A stretch of 19,781 nucleotides of DNA from contig CABRZY010000008.1 of NCBI GenBank assembly GCA_902475475.1, positions 1 to 19,781 on the forward strand. Reading direction: 5' to 3'. Below, piece after piece: positions 6,163-13,743 of this stretch. Origin of the DNA: an uncultured Collinsella sp. (GTDB lineage Bacteria; Actinomycetota; Coriobacteriia; Coriobacteriales; Coriobacteriaceae). The notes beneath the pieces are model-generated. The model did not search any database. It was not told the DNA's origin and was given only the letters and a program-made list of their open reading frames with translations. The translations under genes were made by a program, and so were the position numbers. How positions within the stretch are numbered: the stretch's first letter is position 1; each line of letters begins with the position of its first letter.

Positions 6163-8967
6163 CTATAGCGAAACGGATCCGTTTTTCTTGATGCGGGCGA
6201 GTATGTTTTTGAGCTTGTTAAAGTCGAGCGGTTTGGACAGATGGGCGTTCATGTCGGCGTCGTGTGCCGCCTTGGCGTCTTCGGCAAAGGCATTGGCGGT
6301 GAGCGCGATGATGGGGATATCGGCTGCATCGACCTTCTCGCTCAGACGAATCGCGCGGGTTGCCTCGTAACCGTCTATGTCCGGCATCATAATGTCCATC
6401 AGGATCGCATCGAAGCTGCCGGCGGGATGAGACAGGTACAGATCGACGACTTCGTTGCCGTTGACGGCGCGGGTGACCACGACGCCCTCGGATTCTAGCA
6501 GCGTCTGGGCAATCTCGGCATTCAATTCGTTGTCTTCGGCGAGCAGCACGTTCATGTCGGCGAGTGAGCAGTCGAGCGCCCTCTCGACCGTATTCGCCCG
6601 CGCTCGGGGGTTCTTGTCGATATCGAGCGGAATTTCCACGTAGAACGTGGTGCCCGCATGGAGTTTGCTGGTGACTTCGATGGTGCCGCCCATCAGTTCA
6701 ATAAGCGACTTGACGATTGGCATGCCCATGCCGGTTCCTTGGAACTTGCTGCGCGCATCGTCACCTTCTTGGGCAAACGGCTCATAGATATGCTTTAAAA
6801 ACTCGGGAGCCATGCCAATGCCGGTATCCGAAACGCTAAAGCAAAAGAGCGCGCGCCCGTTATCGAGTGGCTTGGTCTTTGAGCTAAAGGTGACGGAGCC
6901 GCCGTGCTTGTTGTACTTAATGCTGTTGTCTAACAGGTTGATCATAATCTGTCGGATATGGGTGGGACTGCCGATCATGTATGGCCCCGTGGCGTACGGC
7001 AGACTATTGTCCTGCATTGTGATGCCGTTACTGGACGCGCGGAGCTTGCACAGCACCAGCGTATCGTCACAGAGCTCTTTGAGGTTAAAAGGCGCATGCT
7101 CCAGTGTTAGCTTGCGGTCTTCGATTTTGCCCATCTCGAGGATGTCGTTGATCAGCGAGAGCAGGTGATTGGCGGCAACGCGCGCCTTGGCACGGCTCTC
7201 GCGGGCGACTTGCATATCGCCTTCCTTCAATTCCTCGATCTCGATAAGGCCCAGGATACCGTTGAGCGGCGTACGGATGTCGTGGCTCATGCGCGTGAGG
7301 AATGCCGTCTTAGCGGCGTTGGCAGCATCGGCTTTTTTGCGCTCGGTTCGAGCGCGCACGAGCGCCCAGATGAGCAGGACGATGCCGACCGACAACATAC
7401 CGATGAGGGTAGCTGCAATGGCGGTGCGGTTGCGATAAAGGAATTGAAGCGTGTTGGATTCCTGGGCCGTGTACGACGTGGAGGAGAAATTGCTTGCGGA
7501 GAGCGATTCTCCGGCATTGATGATGCCCTTGTTGATGATTCCCAACAGCTCGGGTTTTCCGCGCGAAATCCAGCACGAGAGCTCACAGGTGTCAGGGAGC
7601 TCGGTCGTCTCGCAGTCCTCGAGATCGTAACGGTCACCGATGGTTTTTACGCGTGAACTGGGAGCGACGATGCAGTGCGCCGTTCCCTTCCTGAGGGCGT
7701 TGAACGCTTCATCGTCGGATTGGTATTCGGTTACGGTCGCTGTGGGGAACAGACTTTCAAGTGCATTTTTGTTGACAAACGATGATTTGGTACAGGCGAT
7801 GTTCTGAAGGTTTTTGTTCAGGTTGCTGCCGGTGTGGATAGCGGTGAGGGATATGGTTCCCAACGATACCGACTGCACAACGCCTGTTTGCTCGGCAAAC
7901 CAGTAATCTCGGTATACCGGCAGCGCAACGTCTATGCTTTTCTTTGACAGGGCCTTTGACATCATCTTGTAGCTATCAAAGGCGACGGTTTTGACCGTAA
8001 TGCCAAATTTATCGTGTAGCGTCGTCGCAAGCGATGCGAGCGAGCCTTCCATTTCGCCGTCTTCGTTCTCGTTGCAGTAGGGGAGTTTGCCCGTAATGTA
8101 GCCGAGCGTGATGGTGTTGTCATTTGCTTTGAGCCAGGAACGTTCGGGTCCGTTGAGCGATGATGAACCGCTGTTTTTGACCGAGTAGTTAGATTTGACT
8201 TCGTCGATATAGCGTGGGTTGACGCGGGCGATTGCTGACATGGCGGCATTGATGTCGTCCATTAGGTCGGGGCGGCTTTTGGGGACGGCAAAGTAGTAGT
8301 CGCTCGAACCAACGTAGAACATGGGCGACGCATCGGGCGACGAAATGGTGTCGTTCATGATGACGGCATCGACTTCGTCGTTTGCGAGCGCGTCAAAGAG
8401 GGCGCCGCCAGTGTCGATTTCTTTATAGGTGCAGGTAATGCCTTCGTTGGCGAGCCACTGCCGGCCAACAAAGGTTTGCATAACGTCGGGGTTGTAGCCG
8501 ATGGTAAGGCCTTGGAGCACTTGGGGGTCGCCCTTGGCCAGATCGTCGCGATCGGGCTTGGCGTAGATGTAGTAGCGCTCGGTGCCCTCGGGGCTCGAGG
8601 AAAAGAGCAGCTTTTGGGCGCGTTCCTCGGAGTAGGAGATGTTGGGCATGAGGTCGATCTCGCCTGCCTCGAGCATGTCCATAAGCTCGGTGAAGGTGCC
8701 GGAGACGTATTCGTACCGCCAGCCGGGCGTGTAGTACGACAGGGTCTGGAGGTACTCGTAACCCCATCCCGAGAGACGCTCGTCGGGGGTGCCGTCCTGG
8801 AAGCCCTCGTTGTTGACGAGCCAACCAACGCGGACCGTTTTGACCTGCTGGTCGGAGTCGGCGGCAAAGGCAGGGGCGGGCGTGACGGCGCTCAGTACGG
8901 CGAGCGCGGTAAGCGCAACGGTCAAGGCGCGATATATAGCTGAACGAAGGACAGTGGCAGCTCTCAC
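6163..8967 (-). CDS. BvgS/EvgS-like hybrid sensor kinase with two SBP_bac_3 domains
   Basis: A 934-residue membrane sensor. The signal peptide ends near APAFA/ADS. Two solute-binding domains follow, at about residues 35-265 (VKTVRVGWLVNNEGF…) and about 278-505 (NTITLGYITGKLPYCNENED…). Then come one TM at about 515-537, a HisKA domain with H562 in MSHDIRTPLNGILGL, an ATPase domain (DNSIKYN, SDTGIGM, GTGMGM), and a receiver with VLLAEDNELNAEI, phospho-acceptor D858 in LMDIMMPDIDG and LSKPL. This matches the Venus-flytrap sensor family BvgS/EvgS but lacks their terminal HPt domain. GTG at 8967 is chosen as start because AGGA lies six bases before it; TTG at 8973 would leave no space for that site. 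The ligand is unknown. No HPt or DNA-binding regulator is in the window, so the final output is unknown. It is convergent to the lipoprotein/kinase pair and directly upstream of the NimA-like gene. Confidence 0.92.
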   Translation of the reverse strand: MRAATVLRSAIYRALTVALTALAVLSAVTPAPAFAADSDQQVKTVRVGWLVNNEGFQDGTPDERLSGWGYEYLQTLSYYTPGWRYEYVSGTFTELMDMLEAGEIDLMPNISYSEERAQKLLFSSSPEGTERYYIYAKPDRDDLAKGDPQVLQGLTIGYNPDVMQTFVGRQWLANEGITCTYKEIDTGGALFDALANDEVDAVIMNDTISSPDASPMFYVGSSDYYFAVPKSRPDLMDDINAAMSAIARVNPRYIDEVKSNYSVKNSGSSSLNGPERSWLKANDNTITLGYITGKLPYCNENEDGEMEGSLASLATTLHDKFGITVKTVAFDSYKMMSKALSKKSIDVALPVYRDYWFAEQTGVVQSVSLGTISLTAIHTGSNLNKNLQNIACTKSSFVNKNALESLFPTATVTEYQSDDEAFNALRKGTAHCIVAPSSRVKTIGDRYDLEDCETTELPDTCELSCWISRGKPELLGIINKGIINAGESLSASNFSSTSYTAQESNTLQFLYRNRTAIAATLIGMLSVGIVLLIWALVRARTERKKADAANAAKTAFLTRMSHDIRTPLNGILGLIEIEELKEGDMQVARESRAKARVAANHLLSLINDILEMGKIEDRKLTLEHAPFNLKELCDDTLVLCKLRASSNGITMQDNSLPYATGPYMIGSPTHIRQIMINLLDNSIKYNKHGGSVTFSSKTKPLDNGRALFCFSVSDTGIGMAPEFLKHIYEPFAQEGDDARSKFQGTGMGMPIVKSLIELMGGTIEVTSKLHAGTTFYVEIPLDIDKNPRARANTVERALDCSLADMNVLLAEDNELNAEIAQTLLESEGVVVTRAVNGNEVVDLYLSHPAGSFDAILMDIMMPDIDGYEATRAIRLSEKVDAADIPIIALTANAFAEDAKAAHDADMNAHLSKPLDFNKLKNILARIKKNGSVSL

Positions 8968-9054
8968 ATGCAATCCTAACGAATCGAGACATTACCGCAT
9001 AAGGATACCAGCTCAGCCTGCCCAGCCGGCAGCGGCACCGCTAAACGGTTCCGC

Positions 9055-9112
9055 CCGGCAGTTGGGGACAGTCCCTTTCTGCCGGCACAAAAGGAACGTC
9101 CCTAGCTGCCGG
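9055..9112. repeat. REPIN-like pair of inverted 31-bp repeats
   Basis: Two 31-base units, 9055-9085 and 9082-9112, are inverted copies of one another (25 of 31 positions match when one is reverse-complemented) and share a central CCGG. Each is bounded by CCGGCA…TGCCGG and contains a GGGAC…TCC core followed by a T run. This is the layout of a REP doublet (REPIN), elements usually mobilised in trans by a RAYT transposase. No transposase is in the window. It lies between the divergent kinase and K+ channel genes and could also affect their transcripts. Confidence 0.7.
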
Positions 9113-9165
9113 TTGTGGGACAATACCGAGCGAACTGATTGGGGCGTCTGGGAAAAGGGATCGCG

Positions 9166-9591
9166 ATGAACAAGTTGAGGACGCTTGCCGATGTGCTGCG
9201 ACAGGCTGGCTTTGCGCGCATCACGGGCTTGTTTCTTATCTTTTACCTGCTGTGCTCGACGGCCGTCTGGCTGTCCGAGCCTACGACCCTCACCTTTGGC
9301 GATGGACTTTGGTTTAGCTTTGAGACGGTCTCGACCATCGGCTTTGGCGACATTCCGGCCGAAACACCGGTTGCCCGCGCTATTACCGTCGTCTTGAGCG
9401 TTATTAGCATCTTCTACATCGCCATGCTCACGGGCGTGGCGGTGAACTACTGCAATACGCTCATCAAGATGCGTCAAAAGGACACCATGGCGCGCTTTAT
9501 AGACGATCTTGAGCATTTGGAAGAGCTCGATCGCGACCAGCTCGCCGATCTGTCGCGCCGCGTGCGCGAATATCGGCGCCGCCAACACTAG
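9166..9591 (+). CDS. Two-TM potassium-channel-family protein
   Basis: A 141-residue inner-membrane protein of the Ion_trans_2 fold. TM1 spans about residues 19-36. The pore helix (GDGLWFSFETVS) leads into the selectivity filter TIGFGD at 57-62, and TM2 spans about 72-95. A charged cytoplasmic tail rich in D, E and R follows and is probably helical. TIGFGD differs from the common TVGYGD at two positions but keeps the G-F/Y-G core of K+ channels. No ligand-binding (RCK or cyclic-nucleotide) domain is fused. The start at 9166 has an AAGGGA site upstream; the frame opens at 9139. The next gene begins 37 bases after its stop and may share the transcript. Confidence 0.82.
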   Translation: MNKLRTLADVLRQAGFARITGLFLIFYLLCSTAVWLSEPTTLTFGDGLWFSFETVSTIGFGDIPAETPVARAITVVLSVISIFYIAMLTGVAVNYCNTLIKMRQKDTMARFIDDLEHLEELDRDQLADLSRRVREYRRRQH

Positions 9592-9627
9592 AGCGGGCGT
9601 CGCGCGTCACAATGAGGGGGACTGAAT

Positions 9628-10161
9628 ATGAATATCACCGTGTACCTGGGTGCCAGTGCCGGCAATGACCCGGCGTTTCTGTCCGCGGTGCAGGAGCTGG
9701 GTAACTGGATCGGCGCTAACGGGCACGCGCTCGTGTACGGCGGGTCCAAGTCGGGTCTGATGGGTGCGCTCGCCGATAGCGTGCTCGATGCCGGCGGACA
9801 TGTGACGGGTGTGGAGCCGAGCTTTTTTATCGAGGCTGAGTTTCAGCACGACGGAATCGACGACCTTATCGTGACGAGTGATATGGCAGAGCGTAAGGCA
9901 AAGATGATCGAGCTCGGCGATGCGTTCATTGCTTTTCCGGGCGGCACGGGCACGCTCGAGGAGATTGCCGAGGTTATGTCCGCGGTATCGTTGGGGCATT
10001 TGGATGCGCCGTGCATCTTGTACAACCTCGGGGGCTACTACAACGATCTTAAGGCGCTGCTCGAGCACATGATCGATAAGGGCCTATCGAGCCCACGGCG
10101 CCAACAAGGCATTTACTTTGCCGAGGATCTGCACGAAATCGCATCAATTATCAACGGATAA
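9628..10161 (+). CDS. LOG-family protein (TIGR00730 Rossmann fold)
   Basis: A 177-residue cytoplasmic protein of the LOG family, known as nucleoside 5'-monophosphate phosphoribohydrolases that release a free base from cytokinin-type nucleotides. Motifs seen are GGSKSGLMG at 38-46, MAERK at 86-90 and the signature PGGTGTLEE at 104-112. R89 and E112 are the expected catalytic arginine and glutamate. The length is typical. The GAGGGGG ribosome-binding site at 9614-9620 is strong. In bacteria without cytokinin signalling the true substrate is often unclear, and nothing nearby identifies it. Confidence 0.88.
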   Translation: MNITVYLGASAGNDPAFLSAVQELGNWIGANGHALVYGGSKSGLMGALADSVLDAGGHVTGVEPSFFIEAEFQHDGIDDLIVTSDMAERKAKMIELGDAFIAFPGGTGTLEEIAEVMSAVSLGHLDAPCILYNLGGYYNDLKALLEHMIDKGLSSPRRQQGIYFAEDLHEIASIING

Positions 10162-10220
10162 GCCTTGAGCCTGTCCCGCCGTGCTTCTCGTTGGCTCCGT
10201 TTGCAGCGCAGACGGTTGGC

Positions 10221-10247
10221 TTGACTGGGCCACACTCGCTTTACAAT
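10221..10247 (+). promoter_or_regulatory. Candidate promoter for the CLC gene
   Basis: TTGACT at 10221-10226 and TACAAT at 10242-10247 are good -35 and -10 matches, but the 15-bp spacer is two bases shorter than ideal. It would give a leader of about 33 bases before the start at 10287. Confidence 0.4.
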
Positions 10248-10286
10248 TAAATGTATCTTCGCCGAATTTGACCGCGGGAGGTCCCG

Positions 10287-11576
10287 ATGGATAACCTTGC
10301 CAAACCCAAAAACCGTGCACTGTTTTTGGTCAGCGTTGCCGTGACCGGCGCGTTCGCAGGTGCCGCAGTCTGGCTGTTCTTTTTTGCGATGGAGCACGGT
10401 ATCGACTATCTATGGACCGAGATTCCGCACGCGCTGGGCGTCGCTTCGCCCGAGCTTGCCAGCGGCCCGTTTGGCTTTCTGCCGTACCCGTTTTTCGTCT
10501 GCTTGCTGGGCGGCCTGCTGATCGGTCTGTACGAAAAGATTACGGGTACCAAGACCGATGACCTCAACCAGGTGATGGTTAAGGTCAAGCAAGACGGGCG
10601 CTACCCGTACGACAACCTGGGCAAGCTTTCGCTCGCGGCATTGCTGCCGCTGCTGTTTGGCGGAAGTATTGGACCGGAGGCCGGCCTGACCGGCGTTATC
10701 GCTGGTCTGTGCAGCTGGGTCGGCGACCGCATGCGTCGCTTTGGCGCCGAGTTTAGGGAGCTCACGCTGCTGGGCACCCAGGCTGCCCTGACGGCGCTCT
10801 TTACCGCGCCCGTCTTTGGCTTTGTGGCGCCGCTCGCCGGTAGCGCCGACGGCGACGAGGGCTCTGCGTCCGACGAGATCACGATCAAGCTGCCCAAGGC
10901 GCAAAAGACGGTGGTCTACGGCATTGCGATTGCCGGCGGCCTGGGCACCTACCTGCTGCTCGGCCAGCTCATGGGCGGCGGCATGGGCATGCCCAGGTTC
11001 GAGGCTGCCGTGGTGGGCAACTTGGAGCTTACCTGGCTCGTCCCTCTGTCGTTGATCGGAACAATCTGCGGCTGGCTGTACTTTGTCTCTGAGCACGCGA
11101 GCGAAGCGTTTGCCCATGCAATAGGGGAGCGTCCTGTCGTCAAGGCCATGCTGGCCGGTCTGGCGCTCGCCATCTGCGGCACGGTCCTGCCCTACACCAT
11201 GTTTGCCGGCGAGACCCAGGCCGACGTGCTCATGGAAACCTATCTGACCATTCCCGCTGGCGTGCTTATCGCGACCGGTCTTGTTAAGGCCATGCTGACG
11301 CCCGCCCTCATCAACCTTGGTTGGCGCGGCGGCCACTTCTTCCCGGTTATCTTCTCGGGCGTAAGCCTGGGCTATGGCCTGGCCATCCTCACCGGCGCAG
11401 ATCCGGTCTTTTGTGTCGCCGTCTGCACGGCATCGACGATGGGCGCCGTCATGCGTCAGCCGGTCATGGTCGTGGGCCTGCTGCTCATGTGCTTCCCACT
11501 CAAGGGTATCGTCTGCATGATCATCGCGGCCGTCATCGCCGCCGGCATTCCACTGCCCAAGCCGCTGCGCAAGTAG
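10287..11576 (+). CDS. CLC-family (YfeO-like) chloride channel/transporter
   Basis: A 429-residue polytopic membrane protein of the CLC fold, shorter than E. coli ClcA (473) and close to YfeO (about 418). The first conserved loop reads GGSIGPEAG at 125-133; the selectivity region later reads GGHFFP, with G349-P353 matching GxFxP. In ClcA the first loop is GREGP, whose glutamate (E148) gates the pore and couples protons. Here that position is I128 and the glutamate falls after the proline (E131), as in YfeO-type members. I therefore expect channel-like rather than standard 2Cl-/H+ exchange behaviour, which is inference. GGGAGG at 10275-10280 supports the start. The EFR1-family gene follows after 35 bases. 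Confidence 0.87.
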   Translation: MDNLAKPKNRALFLVSVAVTGAFAGAAVWLFFFAMEHGIDYLWTEIPHALGVASPELASGPFGFLPYPFFVCLLGGLLIGLYEKITGTKTDDLNQVMVKVKQDGRYPYDNLGKLSLAALLPLLFGGSIGPEAGLTGVIAGLCSWVGDRMRRFGAEFRELTLLGTQAALTALFTAPVFGFVAPLAGSADGDEGSASDEITIKLPKAQKTVVYGIAIAGGLGTYLLLGQLMGGGMGMPRFEAAVVGNLELTWLVPLSLIGTICGWLYFVSEHASEAFAHAIGERPVVKAMLAGLALAICGTVLPYTMFAGETQADVLMETYLTIPAGVLIATGLVKAMLTPALINLGWRGGHFFPVIFSGVSLGYGLAILTGADPVFCVAVCTASTMGAVMRQPVMVVGLLLMCFPLKGIVCMIIAAVIAAGIPLPKPLRK

Positions 11577-11611
11577 CGCGGTTTTTCACGAGTCAATTCC
11601 AGGGGTACGAG

Positions 11612-12403
11612 ATGATCCTGTACTTTAGCGCGACAGGGAACAGCGAGCATGTGGCGCGTCGCATTGCAGCGGCGACAAGCGACAAAGTTATGTCGATTGA
11701 GCGCTTTGATGCCGAAGCCCTTCGCCTTGTTGCGACGGAAGGCCCCTGCCAGCTGGGATTTGTTGCTCCGGTGTATGCCTGCGGTCTGCCGACACCGATG
11801 ATCGAGTTTTTGAAGACTGCCGACCTGTCGATTGCTGCCGGTGCAAAGGGCGGCGAGCGCCCCTATACGTTCTATGTTTCGACGTACGGTTCGACGACCG
11901 GCCAATCGGCCAAGTTTGCCCGCGACCTGCTGCACGAGCGTGGGCTCGAGTTAGATGCGGCGATGAGCGTCAAGATGCCTGATACCTGGACGCCTGTTTT
12001 CGACCTGTCTGACCCTCAAAAGGTTGAGGGTATCAATAGGGCTGCTGAGGCGCAGATTGATGCTGTGATCGAGGCGGTGCGGGAGCGGCGCACGGGCAAT
12101 ATGATGCGCCATCGCGTGCCCCTGTTTGCATCGTGCGCGTATCATGCGTTTGGGCTGCCGCGTATGCAGCAGACGAGCAAGTTTGCCGTCGATGCTAGCC
12201 GCTGCGTCGGGTGTAGCCTCTGCGCTAAGCGCTGCCCCATGGCGGCGATTGAGATGCGCGACGGCCTTCCCGTCTGGACAAAGCCGGAGTGCGCAGCCTG
12301 CCTTCGTTGCCTGCACTGTTGTCCCAAATTTGCCATCTCGCACGGTAAGCGCACGGCATCCCACGGTCAGTACAGGCATCCTAAGCCAGGTGTGAGGATG
12401 TAG
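11612..12403 (+). CDS. EFR1-family flavodoxin/2[4Fe-4S] ferredoxin protein
   Basis: A 263-residue cytoplasmic electron-transfer protein. The N-terminal flavodoxin-like half starts MILYFSATGNS, where SATGNS is the FMN-phosphate loop, and contains YTFYVSTYGSTTGQS. The C-terminal half carries two 4Fe-4S sites: C198, C201, C204, C208 (CVGCSLCAKRCP) and C227, C230, C233, C237 (CAACLRCLHCCP). This fusion is the EFR1 family common in anaerobes; redox partners are generally unknown. The start at 11612 has AGGGG six bases upstream. The frame extends upstream to 11321, but that part overlaps the CLC gene and is not coding. It is convergent with the EamA gene, 15 bases apart. Confidence 0.9.
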   Translation: MILYFSATGNSEHVARRIAAATSDKVMSIERFDAEALRLVATEGPCQLGFVAPVYACGLPTPMIEFLKTADLSIAAGAKGGERPYTFYVSTYGSTTGQSAKFARDLLHERGLELDAAMSVKMPDTWTPVFDLSDPQKVEGINRAAEAQIDAVIEAVRERRTGNMMRHRVPLFASCAYHAFGLPRMQQTSKFAVDASRCVGCSLCAKRCPMAAIEMRDGLPVWTKPECAACLRCLHCCPKFAISHGKRTASHGQYRHPKPGVRM

Positions 12404-12422
12404 CGGCTGCTGGCCGCGCTAC
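12400..12422. terminator. Compact hairpin containing both stops of convergent genes
   Basis: GTAGC (12400-12404) pairs with GCTAC (12418-12422), and GGC (12405-12407) pairs with GCC (12413-12415), with a two-base bulge. The forward stop (12401-12403) and the reverse stop (12419-12421) lie inside the two stem arms. It may serve as a minimal shared terminator; there is no T-tract on the forward side. Confidence 0.4.
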
Positions 12423-13294
12423 TTCCAAACTGCGAGCGCGGCGGTGCCCAGTACGATGAGGGCGAGACCGACGGCGCTGCGCCGTGAGAGTTTTTCGTTG
12501 AATGCCAAGCGCGCAAATAGTACCGATACGACAATCGATAGTTTGTCGATCTGCACCACGACGCTCACCTGGCCTGTGGCGATGGCGTAGTAGCATAGCA
12601 GCCACGATGCGCCAGTCGCAATGCCCGATGCCGCGAGAAATACGAGTTCGTAGCGGTCTACGTGCACGGCTTGGCCCATCTTGCCTTTAGCTGCCACGAT
12701 TGCCCATGCCATAACCAGTACCACACAGGTACGGATTGCCGTGGCCAGGTTGGATTCGACGCCTTCGATGCCAGCCTTGGCAAGGATGGACGTGAGCGCT
12801 GCGAACACGGCGGCGCCGAGGGCGTAAGCGAGCCAGGTCCGGTCTTGCTGCTGCTCGGGTCCGGCAAGCTGCTTCTTCTCGATCATTAAAAACGTGCCGA
12901 GGGTGATGACAGCGGTTCCCACGAGCTTAACCGCAAGGTTGCTCGTCTCGCCAAAAAGCACGATGGCGATCAGTGCAGCGAGTACGGTGCTCATCTTGTC
13001 GACCGGTACGACCTTATTGACGTCTCCGATGCCCAACGCCTTAAAGTAACAGATCCACGAAGCACCGGTAGCGAGTCCCGAGAGGACGAGAAAGAGCCAA
13101 GATCTGGGTTCGATGCTGCCGATGGTTCCAATGGATCCAGAAATGCCCGCCATTGCCCAGGCGAAAACGAGCACCACGCAGGTGCGAATGGCCGTCGCGA
13201 CATCGGAGTCGGTCTGCTTGATGCCGCATTTGGCCAGGATAGATGTGATGCCGGCAAAGAAAGCCGACACAAATGCTGCTGCGACCCACGACAC
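12419..13294 (-). CDS. EamA/DMT-superfamily transporter with near-duplicate halves
   Basis: A 291-residue inner-membrane protein with two EamA repeats, about ten TM segments in total. The halves are unusually alike. Repeat 1 has TSILAKCGI, ATAIRTCVVLVFAWA, SGLATGASW and VDKMSTVLA; repeat 2 has TSILAKAGI, ATAIRTCVVLVMAWA, SGIATGASW and IDKLSIVVS. Family members export or import small metabolites; the substrate cannot be told from sequence. The start is GTG at 13294 with GGGGAGG ten bases upstream, a slightly long spacing. There is no partner gene; it lies convergent to the EFR1-family gene, with the gene-free repeat region upstream. Confidence 0.88.
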   Translation of the reverse strand: MSWVAAAFVSAFFAGITSILAKCGIKQTDSDVATAIRTCVVLVFAWAMAGISGSIGTIGSIEPRSWLFLVLSGLATGASWICYFKALGIGDVNKVVPVDKMSTVLAALIAIVLFGETSNLAVKLVGTAVITLGTFLMIEKKQLAGPEQQQDRTWLAYALGAAVFAALTSILAKAGIEGVESNLATAIRTCVVLVMAWAIVAAKGKMGQAVHVDRYELVFLAASGIATGASWLLCYYAIATGQVSVVVQIDKLSIVVSVLFARLAFNEKLSRRSAVGLALIVLGTAALAVWK

Positions 13295-13431
13295 GGGTGA
13301 AATGCCTCCCCAAAGAACAGCTGCGCTAGATTTACGGCGCTCGTCCGATGATACCGTCCCGCCATGAAGCTTTGATATCGCTGTGGTGAGACAGGGGCCA
13401 TAGTTCGAGAGGGCATTTGGTTAAGGCTCGA

Positions 13432-13616
13432 ATCGAAGGTGAATGGTTTTCCGCGAAGTGAACGAGTAAATCTGGAACCCTGGAACATGCACACTTTTTT
13501 CGAACAAAACTGCAGGATTCTTAGACAAAACCGCAGGAATTGAGTCCTTAAAAATGTCGATGCTACAGGGCACTGTTTTTACTCGTTCACTTCTCGGAAA
13601 AGTATTCACCTTCGAT
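13432..13616. repeat. 185-bp imperfect inverted repeat, MITE-like
   Basis: The outer arms 13432-13470 and 13578-13616 are inverted copies matching at 36 of 39 positions. Weaker similarity continues inward without gaps to about 13500 and 13548 (shared CCCTG, CAT and T-run blocks). The centre is AT-rich. Because the arms are inverted, each strand reads outward as nearly the same peptide (FTRSL-GK-FTFD), but the differences between arms are not biased to silent sites, so it is unlikely to be coding. No transposase and no clear target-site duplication are visible. A non-autonomous mobile element or a dispersed intergenic palindrome is the best guess. Confidence 0.75.
13504..13538 (+). repeat. Two 14-bp direct repeats spaced by 21 bp
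   Basis: ACAAAACTGCAGGA (13504-13517) and ACAAAACCGCAGGA (13525-13538) differ at one base and are spaced by 21 bp, two helical turns. They lie in the loop of the large inverted repeat. Spacing on one DNA face is typical of tandem protein-binding sites, but no regulator is known. Confidence 0.6.
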
Positions 13617-13743
13617 ATGCTGACGGTGTCTTTTTGGTTGCCAAGAACTAGACGGCCTGCTGTGAGGGGCGGTGGTGACGCTATGCCGCCTTGTTTCATT
13701 GAAAAAATAAACGGGGTACCACCTAAGCTTTTTTAGCTGTCGA

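Larger units (their letters stand above)
13295..13743. other. 449-base gene-free region
   Basis: No convincing coding sequence lies between the EamA start and the ABC permease stop. Short open frames on both strands are by-products of the inverted repeat described separately. The stretch is clearly more AT-rich than the flanking genes (runs such as those at 13495-13500 and 13551-13554). It should hold the EamA promoter and the 3' end of the ABC operon transcript, but I cannot place either with confidence. Confidence 0.7.

Noticed and set aside
13421..13699. Small open frames on both strands of the inverted repeat (also forward 13554-13736)
   Set aside because: They arise from the palindrome. 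Codon differences between the two arms are not biased to silent positions, and no ribosome-binding site is convincing.
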